Source: Microvirga sp. TS319 | GTDB taxonomy: Bacteria; Pseudomonadota; Alphaproteobacteria; Rhizobiales; Beijerinckiaceae | Direction of reading: 5' to 3' | Assembly (NCBI RefSeq): GCF_041276405.1 | Contig: NZ_JBGGGT010000002.1 | Location: 3,325,001-3,389,000, forward strand | DNA: 64,000 bases | Position numbers and translations under genes: made by a program | Shown: positions 52,161 through 61,135 of the stretch, piece after piece | Numbering within the stretch: position 1 is the stretch's first letter | How the letters are laid out: each line of letters begins with the position of its first letter | The notes under the pieces: generated by a model | The model's input: only the letters and a program-made list of their open reading frames with translations | The model's database searches: none | Told to the model about the DNA's origin: nothing

Positions 52161-54176
52161 ATGACCGACAGCAACGACGATAATCGCAAGGGCCGTTCCT
52201 CGGGACGCTCCGACCGTGGCCGCACCACCGGTGACCGGCCCTTCCGCAAACCCCGCGAAGGCGGCGAGCGCCCCTTCCGCGCACGGGGCGAGGACGAGCG
52301 TCCCCGCAAGCCCCGCGCCGCGGGCGACAAGCCTTTCCGCAGCCGCGACAATGACGAGCGCCCGCGCCGCCCCCGGCCGGAAGGCGACAAGCCCTTCCGC
52401 AGCCGCGACAACGACGAGCGCCCGCGCCGCCCCCGGCCGGAAGGCGACAAGCCCTTCCGAGCCCGCCGCGAGGATGGTGACCGCCCCTTCCGGGGCCGTG
52501 GCGGCGAGGATCGCCCGCGCCGCTTCGACCGTTCCGCCGAGGAGCGCCCCCACCGCAGGCGTGAGGAGCAGCGCCCGGAGGTTTCGAGCGAGGCCGCACA
52601 GGAGCCAGCCGAGGACCGCATCGCCAAGGTGATCGCCCGTGCGGGCATCGCCTCCCGGCGCGACGCGGAGGCGATGATCGCGGAAGGCCGCGTCACCCTC
52701 AACGGCCAGGTTCTGGAGAGCCCCGCCGTCAACGTGACGGCCGCCGACATGATCACCGTGGACGGGGAGCCCCTGCCCACCAAGGAGCGCACGCGCCTGT
52801 GGCTCTACCACAAGCCGCGCGGCCTCGTGACCACGGCGCGCGACCCGGAAGGGCGAGCCACCGTGTTCGACAACCTGCCCGAGGACCTGCCCCGCGTGGT
52901 GGCGGTGGGCCGGCTCGACATCAACACCGAAGGCCTGCTGCTGCTCACCAATGACGGCGGCCTCGCCCGCGTGATCGCCCATCCCGATACCGGCTGGCTG
53001 CGCCGCTACAAGGTGCGCGCCCACGGCGAGATCACGCAGGCCGATCTCGACGGGCTTCGCGACGGCATCACCATCGACGGCATTGAATACGGTCCCGTCG
53101 AGGCGCGCCTCGACCGCATGCAGGGCGACAACGTGTGGATCACGATGGGCCTGCGCGAAGGCAAGAACCGCGAGATCAAGCGCATCCTCGAACATCTCGG
53201 CATGCAGGTGAACCGCCTGATCCGCATGTCCTTCGGCCCGTTCCAGCTCGGCGATCTCGAGCAGGGCCTGGTCGAGGAAGTGAAGACGAAGGTGCTCAAG
53301 GATCAACTCGGCGACGCTCTCGCGGCCGAGGCGGGCGTCGATTTCGAAAGCCCGGTGCGCGAGCCCATCGCGCCCTTCGGCTCCCCGGCGAAGGAGCGCA
53401 AGTTCCGCGAGGATCGCGACGAGCGCCCCGCCCGCTTCGGTCGCGGCGGCGATGACCGCCCGCGCCGTGGTCCCCCGCGCGGCGACGACGAGAGGCCTTT
53501 CCGCGCACGCGGGGGCGACCGCTTCGAGCGCGAAGAGGAAGAGCCCAAGAAGCGTCCCTCGCGCCTCGACGTGAAGAAGAGCGTCTGGCGCGCGGGCGAG
53601 ACCGAGGAGGATGCGCCGCGCAAGCGCGTGCCGCGACGCGGCGCCGACCCGCGCGAGGCGCGCGTCGCCAGCGCGGAGCGCCAGCGCGAGCGCGTCGGCG
53701 CCATCGCCTCGCCGGAAGGCCGCAAGGTCGTGGTGGAGCGCATGGTCCGCCAGCCGCAGGAGGAAGAGGCTCCGGCAGCCCGCGGAGGCCGCGGCGCCTC
53801 CCGTGGCGAGGAGCGTCCCCGTCGCCGCGACGACCGCGACGCGGCGCCGTCCCGCTTCAAGCGCGAGGGAGGCGCAGGCCGTCCCCGTCGCGATGACGAC
53901 GAGCGTCCGCGCCGTGCGGGGGGCGAGCGCCCGTTCCGCTCCCGCGAGGGCGGCGAGGATCGTCCGCGCAAGCCCTATGGAGAGCGCCCCTTCCGGGCCC
54001 GCGACGAAGGCGGCGACGACCGCCCGCGCCGTGGTCCCCCGCGTGGCGACGGCCCCTCGCGGGGCGGACCGCGCGGCGGCGGAGGCTTCAAAGGCGGCCC
54101 TCGCGGAGCCTCCAAGGGCGGCTTCAAGAAAGGCCCCGGCGGCGGATCCAAGGGCGGCCCGCGCGGCCGTCGCTGA
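52161..54176 (+). CDS. Pseudouridine synthase (RluB/RsuA family) with long Arg-rich disordered arms
   Basis: 671 residues. Residues 1-150 are Arg/Asp/Gly/Pro repeats (DNDERPRRPRPEGDKPFRSR repeated), encoded partly by 60-base tandem copies. An S4 RNA-binding domain follows (about 150-210, RIAKVIARAGIASRRDAEAM), then the catalytic domain (about 210-390) with the nucleophile Asp in VGRLDINTEGLLLLTND. The last 280 residues are again Arg/Asp/Gly-rich, ending in GGG/KGG repeats. Likely target is uridine of 23S rRNA (RluB) and possibly RNA remodelling by the arms. It is 13 bases upstream of rsmD, another rRNA-modifying gene. Confidence 0.92.
   Translation: MTDSNDDNRKGRSSGRSDRGRTTGDRPFRKPREGGERPFRARGEDERPRKPRAAGDKPFRSRDNDERPRRPRPEGDKPFRSRDNDERPRRPRPEGDKPFRARREDGDRPFRGRGGEDRPRRFDRSAEERPHRRREEQRPEVSSEAAQEPAEDRIAKVIARAGIASRRDAEAMIAEGRVTLNGQVLESPAVNVTAADMITVDGEPLPTKERTRLWLYHKPRGLVTTARDPEGRATVFDNLPEDLPRVVAVGRLDINTEGLLLLTNDGGLARVIAHPDTGWLRRYKVRAHGEITQADLDGLRDGITIDGIEYGPVEARLDRMQGDNVWITMGLREGKNREIKRILEHLGMQVNRLIRMSFGPFQLGDLEQGLVEEVKTKVLKDQLGDALAAEAGVDFESPVREPIAPFGSPAKERKFREDRDERPARFGRGGDDRPRRGPPRGDDERPFRARGGDRFEREEEEPKKRPSRLDVKKSVWRAGETEEDAPRKRVPRRGADPREARVASAERQRERVGAIASPEGRKVVVERMVRQPQEEEAPAARGGRGASRGEERPRRRDDRDAAPSRFKREGGAGRPRRDDDERPRRAGGERPFRSREGGEDRPRKPYGERPFRARDEGGDDRPRRGPPRGDGPSRGGPRGGGGFKGGPRGASKGGFKKGPGGGSKGGPRGRR
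52324..52459 (+). repeat. 60-base tandem repeat inside the pseudouridine synthase gene
   Basis: Two nearly identical 60-base units (52321-52380 and 52381-52440), plus the start of a third, differ at only a few positions. Each encodes a 20-residue Arg-rich unit. The unit is in frame, so copy-number change lengthens or shortens the N-terminal arm without disrupting the enzyme. Confidence 0.9.
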
Positions 54177-54189
54177 TGAGGTTTAGATC

Positions 54190-54747
54190 ATGAGAATCGT
54201 GGGCGGGCGCTGGCGCGGCCGCTCGCTCAAGGGGCCGAGCTCGGACGCCATCCGCCCGACTTCGGACCGCCTGCGCGAGACGCTCTTCAACATCCTTCAG
54301 CACGGCTACGACGACCCGGTGGAAGGCGCGCGCGTGCTCGACCTGTTCGCGGGCACCGGCGCCATGGGGCTCGAGGCCCTCTCGCGCGGTGCAGCCTTCG
54401 CGCTCTTCGTCGACGACGGCGCGCAGGCGCGGGGCCTCATCCGCGAGAACGTGGAAGCTTTAGGCGCCGGCGGCGCGACGCGCCTCTTCCGACGCGACGC
54501 GACACGCATGGGCGAGGCCGCGCCCAATGCTCCCTTCTCGGTCGTCTTCTGCGATCCGCCCTATGGCAAGGACCTTGCGCCCAAAGCCCTGCGCGCCTGC
54601 GCCGAAGGCGGCTGGCTGACGCCCGGCGCGCTCGTCGTGGTGGAGGAAGCGCAAGGCGTCGAGGTCAGCCTGCCGGACGGCTTCGAGGAGATCGAGCGGC
54701 GGGATTACGGAGAGACCAAGGTGCTGTTCGGGCGGTTCAGCGGGTAA
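54190..54747 (+). CDS. rsmD: 16S rRNA (guanine(966)-N2)-methyltransferase
   Basis: 185 residues, Rossmann-fold SAM enzyme. [20 protein letters not shown] and [16 protein letters not shown] open the protein, [20 protein letters not shown] is the SAM-binding loop, and [10 protein letters not shown] the catalytic NPPY-type motif for guanine N2 methylation. Starts 13 bases after the pseudouridine synthase stop with GAGG eight bases before the ATG, so both rRNA-modifying enzymes are co-expressed. Confidence 0.96.
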   Translation: MRIVGGRWRGRSLKGPSSDAIRPTSDRLRETLFNILQHGYDDPVEGARVLDLFAGTGAMGLEALSRGAAFALFVDDGAQARGLIRENVEALGAGGATRLFRRDATRMGEAAPNAPFSVVFCDPPYGKDLAPKALRACAEGGWLTPGALVVVEEAQGVEVSLPDGFEEIERRDYGETKVLFGRFSG

Positions 54748-54878
54748 CCATCCCGCTGCCATCCCGGGCCTGCGAAGCAGAGCTCGGGATCCATCACCCC
54801 CGACATCGCCCTATTTGCCCCCGCACCGCACGCCCGCTATACCGCCTCTTCCCGCTCCTCGCGTATGAAAGGCCTCCC

Positions 54879-55919
54879 ATGAAAGCCGTTCTCTTCGAGC
54901 AATTCGGCCAGCCGCCCCGCGTTCAGACCGTGCCCGATCCGGCGCCGTCGGCCGAAGGCGTGGTGATCAAGGTGGAGGCGACGGGATTGTGCCGGAGCGA
55001 CTGGCACGGCTGGATGGGGCACGATCCCGACGTGGTGCTGCCCCATGTGCCGGGCCATGAACTGGCGGGCACCGTCCTCGCCACCGGGAAGCAGGTGACC
55101 CGATGGAAGAAGGGCGACCGCGTCACGGTGCCGTTCGTCGGCGGATGCGGCCATTGCTTCGAGTGCAATTCCGGCAACCATCAGGTCTGCGAGCACCAAT
55201 TCCAGCCGGGCTTCACGGCTTGGGGATCCTTCGCCGAATACGTGGCGGTCGATTACGCGGACACGAACCTCGTGGCGCTCCCTGAGAGCCTCGATTTCGA
55301 AACCGCCGCGAGCCTCGGCTGCCGCTTCGTGACCTCGTTCCGGGCCATCGTCGACCAGGGGCGCGTCGGACCGGGAGACTGGGTTGCCGTGCATGGCTGC
55401 GGCGGCGTCGGGCTGTCGGCGATCATGATCGCGGCCGCCATGGGGGCGAATGTCATCGCCATCGACCTCACGCAGGAGAAGCTCGACTTCGCAAGGCAGA
55501 TGGGCGCGGTCGCGACCATCAACGCCCGCGAGGTCGCCGATGTGGTCGAGGCGGTGCGGGAGATCACGAAGGGCGGCGCGCATGTCTCCATCGACGCGCT
55601 CGGCCATCCGGCCACGTGCTTCAATTCCATCGCGAACCTGCGCCGCCGCGGGCGCCATGTGCAGATCGGCCTCATGCTGGGCGATCACGCCCGGCCGCAG
55701 ATCCCGATGGATCGCGTGATCGGCTGGGAGCTGGAAATCCTCGGCAGCCACGGCATGCAGGCCTTCCGCTATCAGGCCATGATGAGCATGATCGAGACGG
55801 GCAAGCTCCTGCCGCACAAGCTCGTCGGCAAGAGGATCAGCCTGGAGGACGCCCCTGCCGCCCTCATGAACATGGACCGATTCGAGGGCCTCGGCATCAG
55901 CGTCATCACGCAGTTCTAA
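54879..55919 (+). CDS. Zinc-dependent medium-chain alcohol dehydrogenase
   Basis: 346 residues. Catalytic zinc ligands: Cys in [16 protein letters not shown] and the following [11 protein letters not shown]is/Glu. The structural-zinc lobe is [18 protein letters not shown] with four cysteines. The NAD-binding region is [20 protein letters not shown], followed by [20 protein letters not shown], where Asp suggests NAD rather than NADP. Oxidises primary or secondary alcohols; the exact substrate is unknown. It is convergent with the PQQ dehydrogenase gene. Confidence 0.92.
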   Translation: MKAVLFEQFGQPPRVQTVPDPAPSAEGVVIKVEATGLCRSDWHGWMGHDPDVVLPHVPGHELAGTVLATGKQVTRWKKGDRVTVPFVGGCGHCFECNSGNHQVCEHQFQPGFTAWGSFAEYVAVDYADTNLVALPESLDFETAASLGCRFVTSFRAIVDQGRVGPGDWVAVHGCGGVGLSAIMIAAAMGANVIAIDLTQEKLDFARQMGAVATINAREVADVVEAVREITKGGAHVSIDALGHPATCFNSIANLRRRGRHVQIGLMLGDHARPQIPMDRVIGWELEILGSHGMQAFRYQAMMSMIETGKLLPHKLVGKRISLEDAPAALMNMDRFEGLGISVITQF

Positions 55920-55970
55920 AGACATCGCTCGCGCAGCTCGGACGTGAACCGCGTGAGCGATGCTCCAGTG

Positions 55971-58454
55971 CTATTGTTTGGGCAACGCGTAGGCGATCAC
56001 GTAATCGCCCGCCTTCGTGCCGAGCGAACCGTGTCCGCCCGCGACGACCAGCAGATATTGCCGCCCGTCCGCGCCGGTATAGGTCATGGGCGTCGCCTGC
56101 CCGCCCGCGGGCAGACGGTCCTCCCACAACTGCCGGCCGGTCGAGACGTCGTAGCCGCGGATGAAATAGTCGATGGTGCCCGACAGGAAGGCGACGCCGC
56201 CTGCGGTCATGATCGGCCCGCCGAGATTGGGCACGCCGAGCGGCAGCGGCAGCGGAACGGGGGCGGCGTCTCGCGTGGTGCCGTTCTTGTGCTTCCAGAC
56301 GATTCTGCCCGTCGTGAGATCGGCGGCCGCCACATAGCCCCATGGCGGGGCCTGGCATGGAATGCCGAGGGGCGACGTGAAGGCATAGAGCTTCACGGCG
56401 AAAGGCGCGCCGAAATTCTCGTTGAGCGCCGGCAGGCTTCCTTCGGGGCGCTGGCTGCCCTGGACGTAGAGCGTCTTGTCGTTCTGGCGCGGAACGAGCC
56501 GCGACACGAACGCGAGATAGGTCGGCGTCGTGAAGGCGATCTGACGCTGCGGATCGACCGCGACGCTGCCCCAGTTGAAGACGCCGAAGTTGCCCGGATA
56601 GATCAGCGAGCCCTGGAGCGAGGGCGGCGTGTAGCGGCCCTCGTAGCGCAGCTTCTTGAACGCGATGCGGCAAGCGAGCTGATCGAACAGCGTCGCGCCC
56701 CACATGTCGCTCTCCTTCAGCGGCGGCGGATCGTAGGACAGGGCCGAGACCGGCTGCGTCGGCGCCGTTCTGTCGCCCTGCGCGGCGCCTTGCGGCGCAG
56801 GCTTTTCGGTGACGGGAAGCACGGGCTGTCCTGTACGCCGGTCGAGCACGTAGAGCTCGCCCTGCTTCGTCGGTTGCACGAGCGCGGGAACGTTCTGCCC
56901 GCCGATCGTCAGGTCGATGAGACTCGGCTGCGAGGGCACGTCGTAATCCCACAGGTCGTGATGCACGGTCTGGAAGACCCAGCGCAGCTGCCCGGTCGCG
57001 ATGTCGAGCGCCACCACCGACGACGAGAAGCGCTCCACGTTCTCGCTGCGGTTGCCGCCCCATTGGTCGGGCGGCTGGTTGCCGAGCGGCACGTAGATCA
57101 GGCCGAGATCCTCGTCGACGCTGGAGATGGACCAGCTGTTCGGAGAGTTCGGCACATAGGTCTCGTCGGGCGCGATCGGCGTGGTGACGTCGGGCTTGCC
57201 CGAATCCCAGTTCCACACGAGAGCCCCGGTGTTGACGTCGAAGGCGCGGATGACGCCGGACTGCTCGGCGGTCGACACGTTGTCGAGAACCGTGCCGCCG
57301 ACGACGATGACGCCCCGCGCCACCACGGGCGGCGACGTGGAATAATAGGCGCCCGGATTCACGTTCGGCATGTTGCGCCAGAGATTGATCTGCCCCGTCC
57401 CTCCGCCGAAGCTCGCGCAGACGGCGCCGGTGTCGGGATTGATGGCGATCAGACGGCCGTCGGCGGTCGGCATGAAGAGCTTCGCGTTGCATTCCGGCAC
57501 CGTCTGTGCGCCTGCGGCCGCGGCGACCGGCAGATCGGGCACGGGCTTCGCCTGCCCGTCCTGCGGGGCCGCAGGCGCGGCCGCCGTCGCGCCGTCGCCG
57601 GGATAGTAGGATAGCCCGCGGCAGGTGAGATGCTGAAGCGCAAGCTCCCCGCGCACCTTCGGCTCGTAGCGCCAGATCTGCTGTCCGGTCGTCGCGTCGA
57701 GAGCGATGACGTCCTGATGCGGCGTGCACAGGAAAAGCCTGTTGCCGATCTTGAGAGGCGTCGCCTGAAATGTCGTCTCCTCGGGATCGCCCGGACGGCC
57801 GCGGATATCGCCCGTGCGATAGGTCCAGGCGACCTTGAGATTGGAGACGTTGGCGGGGGTGATCTGGTTCAGGGGTGAGTAGCGCTGCCCGTATCCGGTG
57901 CGCCCATAGGCGTGCCATTCGCCGGCCGGCACGCCGAGCGCATCGGGAGGAACCTGGGCGCGCGCATCGGGAGCGGCGCCTTCGATCGTGCGGTGATCGA
58001 CGAACCAGGAGGCGACCGCGACCACGAGGGAGAGGCCGAGAATTGCGCTCAGCGGCAATCCCGCGCCGCGAAAGGCCGGCACCCGCGCCGGGATGGCGCG
58101 TTCGATCCCGTACGGCTCGGTCCTGAGGGCGCGCCTCACCCACGGCGTCAGCAGGAAGAGGCCGACCAGAAAGACCAGGCCGCCGCGCGCGCCGAGGGGC
58201 CACCAGTCGAGTCCGACCTCCCACAAGGCCCAGAGCAGCGTGCCCGCGACGACGATCGCATAGACCCAAAGAGCCGAAGGCCGCGCGATGACGAGGAGAT
58301 AGGCCGTCACCAGAAAGCCGAGGCCCGCGAGACAATAGTACCAGGAGCCGCCGAGGCTGATCAGCCAGATGCCGCCCGCTCCCAGCGCCAATCCCATCAG
58401 CGCGATGACGATGCCTGTTCCGAGAAGAACAGGGCTCCACGACAACTTGTTCAT
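55971..58454 (-). CDS. gcd: Membrane-bound PQQ-dependent dehydrogenase (glucose/quinate/shikimate family)
   Basis: 827 residues. Five hydrophobic helices (about 1-150) anchor it in the inner membrane, and the remainder is a periplasmic eight-bladed propeller with W-motif repeats such as LFLCTPHQDVIALDATTGQQIW and LDRRTGQPVLPV. GEWHAYGRTGYGQRYSPLNQ is the family entry strand. The enzyme oxidises sugars or cyclic acids in the periplasm and passes electrons to ubiquinone, whose prenylation gene ubiA is also in this window. ATG 58454 has AGAGGA and starts at the anchor helix. No pqq synthesis genes are nearby. Glucose versus quinate cannot be told by eye. Confidence 0.92.
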   Translation of the reverse strand: MNKLSWSPVLLGTGIVIALMGLALGAGGIWLISLGGSWYYCLAGLGFLVTAYLLVIARPSALWVYAIVVAGTLLWALWEVGLDWWPLGARGGLVFLVGLFLLTPWVRRALRTEPYGIERAIPARVPAFRGAGLPLSAILGLSLVVAVASWFVDHRTIEGAAPDARAQVPPDALGVPAGEWHAYGRTGYGQRYSPLNQITPANVSNLKVAWTYRTGDIRGRPGDPEETTFQATPLKIGNRLFLCTPHQDVIALDATTGQQIWRYEPKVRGELALQHLTCRGLSYYPGDGATAAAPAAPQDGQAKPVPDLPVAAAAGAQTVPECNAKLFMPTADGRLIAINPDTGAVCASFGGGTGQINLWRNMPNVNPGAYYSTSPPVVARGVIVVGGTVLDNVSTAEQSGVIRAFDVNTGALVWNWDSGKPDVTTPIAPDETYVPNSPNSWSISSVDEDLGLIYVPLGNQPPDQWGGNRSENVERFSSSVVALDIATGQLRWVFQTVHHDLWDYDVPSQPSLIDLTIGGQNVPALVQPTKQGELYVLDRRTGQPVLPVTEKPAPQGAAQGDRTAPTQPVSALSYDPPPLKESDMWGATLFDQLACRIAFKKLRYEGRYTPPSLQGSLIYPGNFGVFNWGSVAVDPQRQIAFTTPTYLAFVSRLVPRQNDKTLYVQGSQRPEGSLPALNENFGAPFAVKLYAFTSPLGIPCQAPPWGYVAAADLTTGRIVWKHKNGTTRDAAPVPLPLPLGVPNLGGPIMTAGGVAFLSGTIDYFIRGYDVSTGRQLWEDRLPAGGQATPMTYTGADGRQYLLVVAGGHGSLGTKAGDYVIAYALPKQ

Positions 58455-58485
58455 GAGGTCCTCTGACAGGCCGATCGGGCACCCG

Positions 58486-58593
58486 CTAAAGCATCGGACG
58501 CAAAAGTGGGGCCCGGTTTTGCGCGAAAGGATGCTCGAAACCACAAAGGGCAAGGCATCGGACGTGAGATCGAGCACGCGTCCGATGCCTTAA
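58486..58593. repeat. Interspersed intergenic repeat, family A subtype 2 (copy 10)
   Basis: TAAAGCATCGGACGCAAAAG, TGGGGCCCGGTTTTGCGCGA, AAGGATGCTCGAAACCACAA, AGGCATCGGACGTGAGATCG and ACGCGTCCGATGCCTTAA. Inverse order to the copy at 16732, so the element inserts in either orientation. Confidence 0.75.
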
Positions 58594-58732
58594 CGCCGGC
58601 TCCTAGGAATTGTTCACACATGGCCGAGCTTTTCCGGCCAAGTCACCGTCGCCGAGCCGAATTCCGGCCTCTCTCGACACAGCGATGCTCCCTGTGCCAG
58701 CCTGCCTGGCCGAAAATCTCCTGGAGGAAGCC

Positions 58733-59776
58733 ATGGCCTATAAGCCCGCCGACAACCGTTACGACGAGATGATCTACAATCGCTGCGGACGAAGCGGCTT
58801 GAAGCTGCCGGCGATCTCGCTGGGGCTGTGGCACAATTTCGGAGAGGACAAATCGGCCGCGACCGCGCGGGAGATCTGCCGGACCGCCTTCGACCTGGGC
58901 ATCACGCATTTCGACCTCGCCAACAATTACGGACCCCCTCCCGGCTCGGCCGAGACGCTGTTCGGAGAAATCCTGCGCAGCGAGTTCCACGGATTGCGCG
59001 ACGAACTCGTGATCTCCACCAAGGCAGGCTACCGCATGTGGCCGGGCCCTTACGGCGAATGGGGCAGCCGCAAATATCTTCTCTCCAGCCTCGACCAGAG
59101 CCTCAGGCGCATGGGGCTCGACTATGTCGACATCTTCTATTCGCACCGCTTCGATCCGGAGACGCCGCTGGAGGAAACCATGATGGCGCTCGACTCCGCC
59201 GTGCGGCAGGGAAAGGCGCTCTATGTCGGCCTGTCTTCCTACAACGCGCAGCGCACTCGCGAAGCATTGGCCATTCTCCGCGAGCTCAAGACGCCCTGCA
59301 TCATCCATCAGCCGAGCTATTCCATGCTCAACCGCTGGATCGAGGAGGACGGCCTTCTCGATGCGCTCGACGATCTCGGCATGGGCTCCATCGTGTTCTC
59401 GCCGCTGGCGCAAGGCATGCTGACCACGAAATATCTCGACGGCATTCCCGACAGCAGCAGAGCCGCGGCCGGCAAGTCGCTCAGGACGAGTTTTCTGAAC
59501 GATGAGAACCTGTCGCGGATCCGCAGCCTCAACGACATCGCCGCGCGGCGCGGGCAAACGCTCGCGCAGATGGCCTTGGCCTGGGTCCTCCGCGGCGGAC
59601 GCGTCACCTCCGCGCTGATCGGCGCGAGCCGCCCCGAACAGGTGGAGGATTGCGTCGGAGCGCTCAGGAATCCCACATTCACCCCGGATGAGCTTGCGGA
59701 GATCGACCGCTACGCCATGGAGGGCGGCCTCAATATCTGGGCGGCATCGTCGGAACGCACCGGCCCGGCGCGCTGA
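58733..59776 (+). CDS. Aldo/keto reductase, YghZ (L-glyceraldehyde 3-phosphate reductase) type
   Basis: 347 residues. MAYKPADNRYDEMIYNRCGR then SGLKLPAISLGLWHNFG is the YghZ N-terminus. Catalytic residues: Asp/Tyr in FDLANNYGPPPGSAETLFGE, Lys in VISTKAGYRMWPGPYGEW, and His in DIFYSHRFDPETPLEETM. SALIGASRPEQVEDCV binds NADPH. The family reduces L-glyceraldehyde 3-phosphate and other aldehydes, giving tolerance to methylglyoxal. GGAGGAAGCC precedes ATG 58733; the longer frame upstream is unsupported. Confidence 0.93.
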   Translation: MAYKPADNRYDEMIYNRCGRSGLKLPAISLGLWHNFGEDKSAATAREICRTAFDLGITHFDLANNYGPPPGSAETLFGEILRSEFHGLRDELVISTKAGYRMWPGPYGEWGSRKYLLSSLDQSLRRMGLDYVDIFYSHRFDPETPLEETMMALDSAVRQGKALYVGLSSYNAQRTREALAILRELKTPCIIHQPSYSMLNRWIEEDGLLDALDDLGMGSIVFSPLAQGMLTTKYLDGIPDSSRAAAGKSLRTSFLNDENLSRIRSLNDIAARRGQTLAQMALAWVLRGGRVTSALIGASRPEQVEDCVGALRNPTFTPDELAEIDRYAMEGGLNIWAASSERTGPAR

Positions 59777-60134
59777 AGGCGTCCCCGTTCCGCAACGACT
59801 TGCGCCGCCGGGCGCTGTGCAGTGGATCGGCAGAGCGCCCATTCTTTCCTCATGGAATGAACGGGGACGCGGCATCTCCGCTCCTCGACTGCGTTGACGC
59901 CTCCGGCCTGCGCAGTACCATCGGGATGTCGCTGCGAGCTCTCGCACGCGGCCCACGCCCTGGACGCGGGATCAGCCTCTCGCAGCCAGGGCGCCCATTC
60001 TTGAACGTGTCATCGTGCCGTCACCTGATGCCGTTAGCGGTTTTCGCGTGGGGGCACACGGGATGGGCTTCACGGATGAACTGAGGCTCATCCCGCCTCC
60101 ACGGCCCTGCGACGATCAAAGAGAGCGACAGAGG

Positions 60135-60233
60135 ATGAAACCCGACGAACCGACCTCCTGCCCCAAATGGTTCCCGTTCCTTCTGATGGGGATGGGCTTC
60201 GTAGGGATCTTTGCACGTCAGGTCCTGATCTAA
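60135..60233 (+). CDS. Possible small membrane protein (32 residues)
   Basis: MKPDEPTSCPKWFPFLLMGM with the continuation GFVGIFARQVLI predicts a polar N-terminus and one membrane helix. AGAGG abuts the ATG, closer than usual. The composition fits single-helix small proteins, but no homologue can be named, and a chance frame is not excluded. Confidence 0.35.
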   Translation: MKPDEPTSCPKWFPFLLMGMGFVGIFARQVLI

Positions 60234-60324
60234 GCTGCTTAGACTTTTCCGGGAAACAGCGCTTGTTTTTGGCTTCGCCCCATTTGCGGACGGCGGGCCG
60301 GAGCCGCTTCGTCGAAACCGGCGC

Positions 60325-60430
60325 TACAGCGTCGGATGTGACATCGGACCGACATCCGATGCAGTCAGCCTCTGTTTTTGAGCATCTTTTCACGCAAAAC
60401 CGGTTTCCACTTTGGCGTTCGATGCTCGAG
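60325..60430. repeat. Interspersed intergenic repeat, family A subtype 2 (copy 11)
   Basis: TACAGCGTCGGATGTGACAT, CGGACCGACATCCGATGCAG, TTTTGAGCATCTTTTCACGC, AAAACCGGTTTCCACTTTGG, GTTCGATGCTCGAG. Near-identical core to the copies at 16732 and 26562. Confidence 0.8.
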
Positions 60431-60650
60431 GTTTCTGAGCAGTACCTCAAGTCAACGTCAGCGCTCCACGGCCCCCGTCGGTTATCAAAGGGCCGCGCCC
60501 TCCTCTCGTGTCATCCTCGCGCAGGTGGAGGCCCATATCCGCCGACGCCTCAGGAAAGAACACAGCGGCAACCGCTCGCTTCATTCTGTGCCGCCCCATC
60601 TGTTGGACGAATGTCCTATGGAATTACCCGAAAGGGGGATTGGAAAATAG

Positions 60651-60686
60651 TTAACGCAACATTAAGACGAGGCGTGGCGTTAACCA
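60651..60686 (+). promoter_or_regulatory. Candidate CtrA binding box upstream of the PilZ gene
   Basis: TTAACGCAACATTAA (60651-60665) is a perfect TTAA-N7-TTAA, the CtrA consensus of alphaproteobacteria. A second half-site TTAACCAT (60680-60687) follows. The two are also arranged as an inverted repeat, GTTAACGC (60650-60657) and GCGTTAAC (60677-60684). The PilZ gene starts at 60705. Confidence 0.65.
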
Positions 60687-60704
60687 TTCCAGCAGGTCGG
60701 GCCT

Positions 60705-61106
60705 ATGGGCACTCGCAGCCGTATCGACAATCGCCGACAGGCCCGGCGCTTTCGCACGCAGCATCTCGCCAAGATCGTGCTAGGGCCCGATTCCATGATT
60801 TCCTGCCGGATCGAAGATATCTCGACCGGCGGCGCGAGAATTGCCCTCGATCAGAACACGGAACTGCCTGACGACTTCGAGATCTTCATCGCCGCCCACG
60901 ACCTCCAGGTCCACCGGGCGCGCTTGTGCTGGCGCCACAGCGACTCCCTCGGCGTCCATTTCGTGCGCTCGACGGACCGGGCGGACGGTCGTCTGCAGCA
61001 CATCGCCCATGCCCCCGGCTCGTTTCAGGACGAGTTCGACAGGGTGCGTGTCGAGGTGGAGCGCGATCCCGCGAGGCCGGCAAAGGTGCTGCACGGCGTC
61101 GCCTAG
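60705..61106 (+). CDS. PilZ domain protein (c-di-GMP receptor)
   Basis: 133 residues. The c-di-GMP-binding elements are present: basic NRRQARRFRTQ (RxxxR) and, about 30 residues later, EDISTGGARI (D/NxSxxG), followed by a PilZ beta-barrel (about 30-100) and a short charged C-terminus. The protein is a free-standing PilZ receptor, likely in motility, cell cycle or surface control. A CtrA-type box and half-site lie directly upstream. A diguanylate cyclase that could supply its ligand is at 35283. Confidence 0.88.
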   Translation: MGTRSRIDNRRQARRFRTQHLAKIVLGPDSMISCRIEDISTGGARIALDQNTELPDDFEIFIAAHDLQVHRARLCWRHSDSLGVHFVRSTDRADGRLQHIAHAPGSFQDEFDRVRVEVERDPARPAKVLHGVA

Positions 61107-61135
61107 AGCAGCGCATCGTCGGACGCGGGAAACGG

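Larger units (their letters stand above)
59777..60704. other. Long intergenic region with repeats and a possible small gene
   Basis: 928 bases. A 12-base inverted repeat GCGTCCCCGTTC / GAACGGGGACGC flanks a 68-base spacer (59779-59870). GCGCCCATTCTT is repeated at 59836 and 59991. A 32-codon frame lies at 60135-60233, a family A repeat at 60325-60430, and a CtrA-type box upstream of the PilZ gene. The rest shows no clear feature. Confidence 0.55.

Noticed and set aside
52321..52459. CRISPR-like direct repeats
   Set aside because: The 60-base units are contiguous, in frame and encode an Arg-rich protein segment; there are no spacers or cas genes.
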